From Sphaerochaetaceae bacterium (GTDB taxonomy: Bacteria; Spirochaetota; Spirochaetia; Sphaerochaetales; Sphaerochaetaceae), in contig JAKSPE010000017.1 in NCBI GenBank assembly GCA_024405015.1, forward strand, positions 1 through 35,637: a stretch of DNA of 35,637 bases, in the 5' to 3' direction. The notes beneath the pieces are model-generated. The model saw nothing but the letters and a program-made list of their open reading frames with translations. It was not told the DNA's origin and did no database searches. This document shows, in pieces, positions 17,400 through 24,966 of the stretch. How positions within the stretch are numbered: the stretch's first letter is position 1; every line of letters starts with the position of its first letter. A program made the translations under genes and the position numbers.

Positions 17400-17889
17400 T
17401 TTTCATATCCTCCCATTTGTATTCCAATTTAGCCTTCTGGATATCTTCGTATCCAAATGTCATCGACTCACCCTTCTCGCCAGTATCTTCGATCTCATAG
17501 TCGTTCAGGGTGACACTGTTATCGTCTGTCCCACATATGATTCCGTTTACCCAGCAGCTGTATTTGAGGCTGTATACACGGCATCGCTTTCCAGTGAAGA
17601 CTGAGAACTCATAATAGTCCCTCAGGTTTCTCTGGAGTCCAGGTGTGGCGACCTCCACATAAAGGTTGTCACGACCATACTTCATCTCAAGCCTAGGAAG
17701 AATGGTGTTGTGCACCAATGCGCAATCATCGATGCCTGTCTCACCTTCCGGCTTCATGATGTCTACGCTTATCTGGATGGTGGAATTCTGATTGCTTTTC
17801 TTCACATAGCACAAAACCATACCCAGATTCGCTACAATTTCCTTGAGATCCAAATACAACGGATCTCCTGTAATTTCGTTTTTCAGCAT
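17383..17889 (-). CDS. rimP: Ribosome maturation factor RimP
   Basis: RimP helps assemble the 30S subunit, acting early around protein S12. The 168-residue product shows the two-domain plan: N-terminal alpha/beta part with IVANLGMVLCYVKKSNQ and ISVDIMKPEGETGIDDC, the linking VEVATPGLQRNLRDYYEF (family V-S-PGxxRxL block), then an Sm-like C-terminal barrel (GKRCRVYSLKYSCWVNGII). It heads the 13-gene string. Its ATG follows the leader terminator's U-run by only eight bases (GGACTTTT). The ribosome site is just GGA, poor for a first gene, so termination and translation of this mRNA are physically linked. Confidence 0.93.
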   Translation of the reverse strand: MLKNEITGDPLYLDLKEIVANLGMVLCYVKKSNQNSTIQISVDIMKPEGETGIDDCALVHNTILPRLEMKYGRDNLYVEVATPGLQRNLRDYYEFSVFTGKRCRVYSLKYSCWVNGIICGTDDNSVTLNDYEIEDTGEKGESMTFGYEDIQKAKLEYKWEDMKNVRVK

Positions 17890-17897
17890 AAAAGTCC

Positions 17898-17927
17898 AAA
17901 AAAAAGGGATCGAAATTTTCGATCCCT
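17898..17927 (-). terminator. Terminator in the rimP-nusA-infB leader (attenuator candidate)
   Basis: On the minus strand AGGGATCGAA-AAT-TTCGATCCCT, a perfect 10-bp stem, is followed by a T-run extending to 17898. It ends nine bases before the rimP ATG and begins about 20 nt after the predicted transcription start. It also serves as the only terminator-like structure after the mtnA-like gene. Because no promoter fits downstream of it, every rimP transcript must read through it. Confidence 0.85.
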
Positions 17928-17954
17928 CAAAAATCCTATTAAAAATCTACTTGC

Positions 17955-17983
17955 AATATATCTATGACAAGTAGTGATGTCAA
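17955..17983 (-). promoter_or_regulatory. Predicted sigma70-type promoter of the rimP-nusA-infB string
   Basis: TTGACA (17983-17978), a 17-bp spacer and TATATT (17960-17955) on the minus strand: a full consensus -35 and a 5/6 -10. The expected start is near 17948, about 58 nt before the rimP ATG. It lies in the 121-bp gap behind the mtnA-like gene. Confidence 0.8.
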
Positions 17984-18010
17984 TAGGGTTTACGACAACT
18001 TTTCCAAGAA

Positions 18011-19069
18011 TCAGACAGTAAGGATATTATCTGTCTCCGTCTCAAAATAGCGTTTCAGATCATATGGGGAGAACATACCCTTATCTGTGGCGATTCCGCT
18101 GATAAGACTTGGAGGCGTCATATCAAAGGCAGGATAATAGCCCTTAAGACCTTCGTCGGCCGTTCTGACACCCATAGCCTCCAGGGAGTACTTAGGGTCT
18201 CGCATCTCAATGGTAACCGTGTCGTGTGTCGGATGACCTACATCAGGGGCACCGGAAACGAACATCGGAATGCCGAAATGCTTGGCGCAGATGGCAATCT
18301 GGGAAGTACCGACCTTGTTGAACACATAACCGTCCACACAAATGGCATCAGCTGCGCAGGTAAACACATCCACATGCTCCTTAGCCATTACGAAAGCCGG
18401 CATGTTATCGGTGATGACCGTTGTGTCAAAGCCCATATCATGGCAAACGGTAGCGGTAAGACGAGCCCCCTGGAAATAAGGGCGTGTCTCTGGGCAGAAA
18501 AGTCTTATGTTCTTTCCCCTAGCCTTGCATTCCTTGAGCATCATACCAAGAATGGTTTCGGCAAAACACTGGGTCATGACCGTTCCATTGTCTGGGAACA
18601 TATCCACAAGATACTTTGCACAGCGACCGACCTTGGCATAGCGCAAGTTGTTTGCATGTACCACATAATCGCGAATGGCAAGGTCTACCCTCTTACCTTC
18701 GGCCAAAGCCTTTTCGGCAGCTGGAAGACAGGCCTGTGTGACAAGTCGCATTCTGCTGACGGTTGTCGGACGTGCATGGCTGATGGTTTCACTTGCCTGC
18801 TTCAGGTATTCCATCTGCTTCTGGGCACTGAGGTCTCGGCATTCCCATGCAGCCAAAGCCATTCCCATAGGGGCTGCCGTGAAAGGACCAGCACTCTGGG
18901 TCACCATATCGGTTATGGCCTTTGTGACCTCCAAATGGGTCTTGCAAACGACAAATTCCTTCTTTGCAGGATAGATTCTACGGTCAAGGATTCTCACCTC
19001 GCCGTTTTCATACCATGCGATATTCTCATACTGAAGCATATATGCCAAACCGGCATCCTGTCTTTCCAT
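18011..19069 (-). CDS. MtnA/eIF2B-alpha-like sugar-1-phosphate isomerase
   Basis: Member of the MtnA (methylthioribose-1-phosphate isomerase)/eIF2B-like family that converts an aldose-1-phosphate into a ketose phosphate. The 352 residues match the family length. Recognised blocks: ARPTTVSRMR, ETRPYFQGARLTA, ADAICVDGYVFNKVGTSQIA, HFGIPMFV and the C-terminal FDMTPPSLISGIATDKG. Candidate catalytic residues are C168 and D241, corresponding to Cys and Asp of MtnA. Differences are notable: the cysteine sits in TQCF rather than the usual THCN, and the N-terminal G-APAIG block is replaced by AGPFTAAPMG. No other methionine-salvage gene is nearby, so the substrate may be another sugar (5-deoxyribose or ribose type). 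Start 19069 was chosen for GGAGG five bases upstream; ATG 19090 is less well placed. Confidence 0.8.
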   Translation of the reverse strand: MERQDAGLAYMLQYENIAWYENGEVRILDRRIYPAKKEFVVCKTHLEVTKAITDMVTQSAGPFTAAPMGMALAAWECRDLSAQKQMEYLKQASETISHARPTTVSRMRLVTQACLPAAEKALAEGKRVDLAIRDYVVHANNLRYAKVGRCAKYLVDMFPDNGTVMTQCFAETILGMMLKECKARGKNIRLFCPETRPYFQGARLTATVCHDMGFDTTVITDNMPAFVMAKEHVDVFTCAADAICVDGYVFNKVGTSQIAICAKHFGIPMFVSGAPDVGHPTHDTVTIEMRDPKYSLEAMGVRTADEGLKGYYPAFDMTPPSLISGIATDKGMFSPYDLKRYFETETDNILTV

Positions 19070-19091
19070 AATCGCCTCCGCTACAGTCATT

Positions 19092-19805
19092 CTAAAACAT
19101 ATTACCCTGGAAGTCATCACCAGATGCCAGAATATCCAACAGCCAGGACGCTCCCATGACATCGGGAAAACCCATGTCCTTCAAGGTTCGAATTCCACTT
19201 TTGATGGTGCTCATGGTGGTGCAGATGTCATCGATGACAATGACCTTCCTGCTTTTCAGTGACTCAAGGTCCTTCTCATAATGCGAATTGATTTTGAAAC
19301 GATCCAAAGAACCTTCCATTCGACCTTTTCGGTCCAAACGCTTCTGCTGAGGCCTATCTTTTCCCTGTACAAGAAGTTGCATATATGGTCGGTCCAGATG
19401 GCGGCACACCATTAGCATATGGTCCCACCCGTTTCGCTTCAGACTCTCCTTGCTGCAAGGAATCGGCACCAAAAGCGCCTCATGACGGGGATCCAGCTTT
19501 TCAATGGCACGACTTAGGTACAGTGCAACCACAGAAGCCAAAGAGCTCTCTGAATGGAATTTGAAACTGTCCAGCACTGCATAACTTAAGATACCATCGT
19601 AACGGGCCACACAATGCACTTTCGCAAAATCAGGCTCCTGGCACATGGTACATCGGTAATCCTGTGACAGAATCGGATAATCGCAACGCGGGCAACGAGA
19701 TAGAAGAGAGTCAAAGCACTCCCCATCCAACTGGGTTTTGCATGCGTCGCATAGAATCTGAGATGATCGAATCGGCTTCTTGCAGATTGGGCAGAAACTT
19801 GTCAT
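19092..19805 (-). CDS. ComF-family phosphoribosyltransferase-like protein
   Basis: A 237-residue ComF/GntX-type protein. The N-terminus carries two cysteine pairs of a zinc finger (CPIC, CDAC) and a second set (CPRC, CTMC). The C-terminal half is a type I phosphoribosyltransferase fold: LVPIPCSKESLKRNGWDH and the PRPP-loop VIVIDDICTTMSTIKSG. In Gram-positives ComF takes part in DNA uptake; GntX in E. coli is linked to use of DNA as food; the biochemical role is unsettled in both. ATG 19805 lies one base after the mutS stop codon (TGA-T-ATG), so it is coupled to mutS, and it is followed directly by the mtnA-like gene. The pairing with mutS hints at DNA metabolism, but this is inference. Confidence 0.85.
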   Translation of the reverse strand: MTSFCPICKKPIRSSQILCDACKTQLDGECFDSLLSRCPRCDYPILSQDYRCTMCQEPDFAKVHCVARYDGILSYAVLDSFKFHSESSLASVVALYLSRAIEKLDPRHEALLVPIPCSKESLKRNGWDHMLMVCRHLDRPYMQLLVQGKDRPQQKRLDRKGRMEGSLDRFKINSHYEKDLESLKSRKVIVIDDICTTMSTIKSGIRTLKDMGFPDVMGASWLLDILASGDDFQGNMF

Positions 19806-19806
19806 A

Positions 19807-22374
19807 TCAGATATTTTCGGACAGCTCCTTGAGTTTTGCAAGATGAATCATTGCCTGCATCGGTGTGCATTCATCGACATTGATTGACTTTAGAACGCGC
19901 ACAATTTCGGAATCCTGAATGCTCTGCACCGGCTCTTGTGCATCGCTAAAGGACACATCAGAGGTGAACAGGCTTCCCTGATCCATGGAGTAATCGGCAA
20001 AATGGCGGCTTTGGAAGGTCTTGGCATCCCGAATGACAGAACCTGGAACACCAGCCATCTTGGCAACATGGATACCGTAACTGGAGTTGGCAATACCATC
20101 CTTGACCTTTCGAAGGAATGTCACCGTTCCATTGTCCTCGTTCACATCCAAGGTAATGAGTCGGATGCCGGAAGTGTCCAGCATGGTCAGCTCATGATAA
20201 TGGGTTGCAAAGAGCGTCTTGACACCGATGGAAATGAGGTTTCTCATGATGGCATAAGCAATTGACATTCCATCCTGGGTACTGGTACCACGGCCGATCT
20301 CATCGACGATGACAAAGCTTCTCTTGGTGCAGTTTCGGAGAATGAATGCAGCCTCCTGCATTTCCACCAGGAAGGTGGACTCACCTCTTGCAAGGTTGTC
20401 CATGGCACCGACACGACAGAAGATCTTGTCCACAATGCCGATTTTTGCACTGAGAGCAGGAACATAGCTTCCGATATGTGCCAGCAGAATGATCAAAGCA
20501 TTCTGTCTGAGGTAGGTGGATTTACCAGCCATGTTCGGACCTGTGATAAGACAGAACCTGGTGGACATATCCAAGTCGTTTGCCACAAATTTTCCTGGAC
20601 CCAGTTGCCTTTCCACAACAGGATGTCGGCCATCAATAATCTCAAGAACATCATCGTCAGTGACTTGTGGGCAGCAATAGGAAGAGTCAACTGCCAAAGT
20701 TGCAAGACTCTGGAACACATCGATGTGATTCAGAAAGTGTCCAATGGAATTCAGATGCGAGCCAAGCTCCAGGACATGGGCCAGAATCTCGTCGTAGAGC
20801 ATACGCTCACGTTCCTCGGTCTGTGCATTGGCCTGCATGATATCCTTTTCATAGGCCATGAGCTCATCGGTGGTAAAGCGCTCTCCATTGACAAGTGTCT
20901 GCTTACGATAGAAAGAGTTAGGTACTTTGGAGACCTGTCCCTTAGGTACCTCAAGATAATAGCCGAACACACGGTTATAGCCGAGTTTGATGATGGTAAG
21001 GCCACTTTCAGCTTTGACCTTCTCCAGATAATCTTTGAGAATCACATCACTATGGTCACGAAGTGCCCTCTTCTCATCCAGAACCTGGTCATATCCTTCC
21101 AAAATCACATGGCCTTCCTGGAACTGTCCCAGGCACTGGTCGTTGATGGCCTGATGGATCTGCTGCATCAGGGAAGCACAATCGGAAAGCGCATCCTGGT
21201 CCATAGAAGTCTCCAACAAGGACATGTAACGTTCAGGATTCTCCGAAACAAGGCTGAAAAAGGATCCGATAGTCTGTTTGATGCCTACAAGATCGTGAGG
21301 AACCGCCCTTTTGAGCATGACTCTTGTCACAAGTCGGTTCAGATCCATGGCACCGGACAGGGCTTCGCGCACACGTGTCCGTTCAGCATCGGACTGCACA
21401 AAGAAGCGCACCCAATCCTGACGGAACATGATTCTGTCTAGGTTTCTCAGCGGAAATGCGATCCAGTTCTTCAGAAGTCTGCTACCACCGCTTGTGAGCG
21501 TACGGTTCATGGTACCGAACAGCGAATAGCGGGACGTTCCATCAAAAAGACTGGAAAACAACTCGAGATTTCGTCTGGAGCTTTCATCCATGCTGACATA
21601 GGAATCCTCAAGGTCAACCTTGTAGTCCGTCAAATGGCTGACAGAGCTCTTGGACGTCTCGGTAATGTAGCGAATCAGTGCACCTGCTGGGCACACAAGC
21701 TTGTCATTGTCACGGATACCATAGGCGGCAAGCGACTTGACTTTAGCCTGTTCACACAACAGCTTGTAGCAGTTCTTCTGTGTGAAATACCATGGTGCAA
21801 GTTTCGTCACCATAGCAGGATACGTATCAATGACATCCTTGAAGTCATAGTCCAAAAAGTACTCATCCTCACAGACGAGAATCTCTCGTGGGGAAATCTG
21901 CTCCAAGGCGGTTCTCACCGACTGAACACGAGCCTTGCTGTCAAGGCTTCGCATATGGAAATCGCCGGTGGAGACATCGCAGAATGCCAGTGACTGCTGG
22001 AAGAAACAGATGATGTAATTGAAGTTCTTGTCGTCCAGAAAGTCCTCATCCACAACAGTTGCAGGGGTCACAATGCGAACCACTTCCCTTCTGGCAAGGC
22101 TCTTGGAGTTTTCCGGAAGCTCCATCTGCTCACAGATGGCAACCTTCTTTCCAGCATCCAGCAGTCTTTTCAAATAGTTCTTGGCAGCATGGTAAGGGAT
22201 TCCGCACATCGGGTCATCGCCCTTATGGGTAAGGGTCAGATTCAGAAGAGAGGAAACCTCGCGGGCATCGTCATCGAACATCTCATAGAAGTCTCCGACA
22301 CGGAAAAAGAGCACCATGTCAGAGTGCTCTTTCTTCATTTGCCTATACTGTTGCATCAGTGGAGTATCAGCCAT
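19807..22374 (-). CDS. mutS: DNA mismatch repair protein MutS
   Basis: MutS recognises base mismatches and small loops as a sliding-clamp ATPase dimer. The 855-residue length equals the family norm. Mismatch-binding GDFYEMF spans residues 27-33, with the intercalating F29 and E31. Further on: CGIPYHA (domain I end), connector and lever regions, the clamp stretch RYTTDEL-like NGERFTTDELMAYE, Walker A GPNMAGKSTYLRQ, Walker B FVIVDEIGRGTSTQDG and the FATHYHELT switch. AAGGAG five bases before ATG 22374 supports the start. It lies 12 bases behind bamA and couples to comF. No mutL is present in the window. In T. pallidum, as I recall, mutS also lies close to bamA and tamB, with a Skp-like gene between. 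Confidence 0.97.
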   Translation of the reverse strand: MADTPLMQQYRQMKKEHSDMVLFFRVGDFYEMFDDDAREVSSLLNLTLTHKGDDPMCGIPYHAAKNYLKRLLDAGKKVAICEQMELPENSKSLARREVVRIVTPATVVDEDFLDDKNFNYIICFFQQSLAFCDVSTGDFHMRSLDSKARVQSVRTALEQISPREILVCEDEYFLDYDFKDVIDTYPAMVTKLAPWYFTQKNCYKLLCEQAKVKSLAAYGIRDNDKLVCPAGALIRYITETSKSSVSHLTDYKVDLEDSYVSMDESSRRNLELFSSLFDGTSRYSLFGTMNRTLTSGGSRLLKNWIAFPLRNLDRIMFRQDWVRFFVQSDAERTRVREALSGAMDLNRLVTRVMLKRAVPHDLVGIKQTIGSFFSLVSENPERYMSLLETSMDQDALSDCASLMQQIHQAINDQCLGQFQEGHVILEGYDQVLDEKRALRDHSDVILKDYLEKVKAESGLTIIKLGYNRVFGYYLEVPKGQVSKVPNSFYRKQTLVNGERFTTDELMAYEKDIMQANAQTEERERMLYDEILAHVLELGSHLNSIGHFLNHIDVFQSLATLAVDSSYCCPQVTDDDVLEIIDGRHPVVERQLGPGKFVANDLDMSTRFCLITGPNMAGKSTYLRQNALIILLAHIGSYVPALSAKIGIVDKIFCRVGAMDNLARGESTFLVEMQEAAFILRNCTKRSFVIVDEIGRGTSTQDGMSIAYAIMRNLISIGVKTLFATHYHELTMLDTSGIRLITLDVNEDNGTVTFLRKVKDGIANSSYGIHVAKMAGVPGSVIRDAKTFQSRHFADYSMDQGSLFTSDVSFSDAQEPVQSIQDSEIVRVLKSINVDECTPMQAMIHLAKLKELSENI

Positions 22375-22386
22375 TGTTGCTCCTTG

Positions 22387-24945
22387 TCAGATCAGGCTTG
22401 TCGAGATTGCAAGGACAAGACTCATACCACTTGTCTCCTTGCTTCCATGGAAATAGGATCCACCAAGCCACTCGAAAGACCTTGCAGTATCACCGAAGTT
22501 CTGATAGCGGTATGTGGCATTCTTGACCAGATAAAGACCAAGTGGGAAGCCCTGGATCTTGAGCTTGATTCCAAAGCCTGCAGCATAGTACCAGTTGATA
22601 CCGTTCTTGATATCGGTAAGCTTGGAATTGACACCAGTTGCACTGACAAACAGCTCGGCCTGCAGAATGTTCTCAACCAGCTGGTAGCTGATTTCGGCCA
22701 TGTTGTCCCAAAGGAATGCCTGGTCAACGACAGTACCGAAACCTCTACCAATGGTCATACCATCGATGTAGAGCATCTCATACTTGGTAGCACCAAGTTT
22801 CGGGTCCCAGAAGCGAAGACCATTCTTCTCGTAATTGTAGAGCTGTGGAAGCATTACGTTACCGGATGTGGAAACGCAGAGCATGATGTTCTTGGTCTCT
22901 TCCTCGCTGTTGACGAAGGAGAAAAGCTTCACATAACCTGCTGCGTTTGCTGACATTTTGACGTAGTTGGAAAGACCTCCCAGAAGACCTCCAGCATAGG
23001 TCATGGATGCACCAAGGACATAGCCCTTTGTCGGTGCATTGATGAAGTCTCTACCATCCCACTGGACACCGATTCCGATCTTGTTGGAGAACTGCCACTT
23101 CTGGCCATACTGGTAAATGAGCTTCTCAAATGGGCGGAATTTGGTCTCGTCATAGAAAGCCTTGTTCAAGCTGACAGAAGCGTTACCGGAAAGGGTAAGG
23201 CGTCCAGCATCAAACATGAAGGTATAACCTGTGGAATATCCAAGTGAGTATGTGAAAAGGTCATAGTCCATGAGGTCCTTGGATGCAGGATACTCATTGT
23301 TGGAATGGATCCACTGATCTGCATTGGAATAGCCAAGAGGCCATGTGCTGTCATCGTTTCTTCCGTTGTAGTACTCCGTTGCACCAAGTCCAAGCTGAAG
23401 TTCACCTGTGGACTTTGTATGGGTGAATCCGAAGTTGAAGGAATTTGCCCAGCGGTACTGCTTGAACCATCCATCACCGAAACCGAAACTGATGGACTGG
23501 GTATCTGGAGAAATGGTGGATGAAATGTTCAGACTCTGTCCCCTACCACCCAGGTTCAGATCTGCCCACTGGACAAAACCGGATACTGGGAAGCCATTAA
23601 GCGTTCCACCGAATGTGGCACCGAACTGGATGTTCTTTGTGCTGCCTTCCGTAAGCTTGAAATCAAGAATGACATTGTTCTCATCCTGTCCATAGCTGAG
23701 GTTATAGTCCAAGTCAGACAAGTATCCTGTGTTGTACAGGTTCTGTGCGCTGGAGACCATTTTGGACTTTGAGAAAACATCACCAGGCTTGATGGCAAGC
23801 TCTCTTCTCATGACATAATCTTTGGTCTTCTCAAGTCCGGAAAGGAGAATCTCCTGGACAACGGCCTGAGATCCTTCCTGAATGGTCAAGAAAAACTTGA
23901 CGGTCATGTCAGTATCGTCACGGACATCAACGATATTCATGCCGTTTGAGATGTAACCATCGTTGTAGTAAAGATCTGCAATAGCGGTGTATTCAGCCTG
24001 CACAGACTCCAGGTTCAGGACAGAACCGACTTTCATGGACTGTACGGCCTTGATCTGTTCATCGGTGAAAATGGTATTACCGGAGACTTCCATTCCGCCA
24101 TAGAACCACTGAGGACCTTCGACAACCTTGAAAGTAACAGTTACCTCTTCGTATTTATCGTTGGAGGACTGGATGGTCTCAATGACAGGTTCGGAAACGA
24201 TGACATCAATGTAACCATTTGTCTGATAATAGATTGCAATATTGTTGGCATCGGTTCGGATCTGGTTCATATCCAGGTATCCGTTATTGAACAGAGACTT
24301 GGTCTTGGACTTGACCTGCTTCTTCAATGTGGCGCTATCGATTTTTTCGTTGCCTTCAAAAAAGAATCCGACGATTCTTGTCTGCTTTCCTTCATTGACA
24401 GAGAATGTGATTTCAAAGGTATTGTTCTCAGCATTTTCCTCAATGTTGTACTCGACAGGAACATCCTGCATGCCCTTGGCTCTGTACAGGTCCTGGATTT
24501 CAGAGACGGCGCTGGACAGTACGGCACGGTTCATCGGGTCCAGGAAGGTTCCGGCAGAAATGGTGGTAAGGCCTTCCTTGAGATCCTTTGTCTTGAGTTT
24601 CTCGTTACCGTCAAAGCGGATGGCTGTGAGCTTAGGAATCTCATAGAACTCAAATACAATACGAAGTTCCCCTGTCTCTGGAATCTGCTCCGCATCGGCG
24701 GTGAAGAAATCCACACCATCAATTCGGTACAGTTTGTCCTGAATCTCTGCGAAAAGATCATCAGTGAACTCCTTATATCTATATGGATAAAGCACATTGT
24801 TGATGTCAGACTCTGAAATGTTCTTGACACCGGAATAGGAGAACTCTGAAATCTCCTTGTTGTAGTACCATCCACTGTTTGCCGCAGCGGTCATGGAAAC
24901 CACAACCAATGCCAGAATCATCATCAAAACCAATCTCTTTCTCAT
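22387..24945 (-). CDS. bamA: Outer-membrane protein assembly factor BamA
   Basis: BamA folds beta-barrel proteins into the outer membrane. The 852 residues begin with a signal peptide (MRKRLVLMMILALVVVSMTAAA, cleavage after AAA or AAN). Five POTRA repeats follow to about residue 430, each ending in a V/I-x-F-x-V strand with G-N or G-L elements (RFDGNEKLKTKDL, FFEGNEKIDSATLK, VSGNTIFTDEQIK, LSGLEKTKDYVMRRELAIKPGD). The C-terminal 16-stranded barrel has NLGGRGQSLN and GRGFGTV near residue 730, which corresponds to the conserved V/IRGF loop-6 motif with G before R. The protein ends in isoleucine, not the usual aromatic residue of outer-membrane proteins. AGGAG seven bases before ATG 24945 fixes the start. 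It lies directly downstream of tamB, its functional partner. Confidence 0.95.
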   Translation of the reverse strand: MRKRLVLMMILALVVVSMTAAANSGWYYNKEISEFSYSGVKNISESDINNVLYPYRYKEFTDDLFAEIQDKLYRIDGVDFFTADAEQIPETGELRIVFEFYEIPKLTAIRFDGNEKLKTKDLKEGLTTISAGTFLDPMNRAVLSSAVSEIQDLYRAKGMQDVPVEYNIEENAENNTFEITFSVNEGKQTRIVGFFFEGNEKIDSATLKKQVKSKTKSLFNNGYLDMNQIRTDANNIAIYYQTNGYIDVIVSEPVIETIQSSNDKYEEVTVTFKVVEGPQWFYGGMEVSGNTIFTDEQIKAVQSMKVGSVLNLESVQAEYTAIADLYYNDGYISNGMNIVDVRDDTDMTVKFFLTIQEGSQAVVQEILLSGLEKTKDYVMRRELAIKPGDVFSKSKMVSSAQNLYNTGYLSDLDYNLSYGQDENNVILDFKLTEGSTKNIQFGATFGGTLNGFPVSGFVQWADLNLGGRGQSLNISSTISPDTQSISFGFGDGWFKQYRWANSFNFGFTHTKSTGELQLGLGATEYYNGRNDDSTWPLGYSNADQWIHSNNEYPASKDLMDYDLFTYSLGYSTGYTFMFDAGRLTLSGNASVSLNKAFYDETKFRPFEKLIYQYGQKWQFSNKIGIGVQWDGRDFINAPTKGYVLGASMTYAGGLLGGLSNYVKMSANAAGYVKLFSFVNSEEETKNIMLCVSTSGNVMLPQLYNYEKNGLRFWDPKLGATKYEMLYIDGMTIGRGFGTVVDQAFLWDNMAEISYQLVENILQAELFVSATGVNSKLTDIKNGINWYYAAGFGIKLKIQGFPLGLYLVKNATYRYQNFGDTARSFEWLGGSYFHGSKETSGMSLVLAISTSLI

Positions 24946-24966
24946 GTAACGTCTCCTGACTATAAA

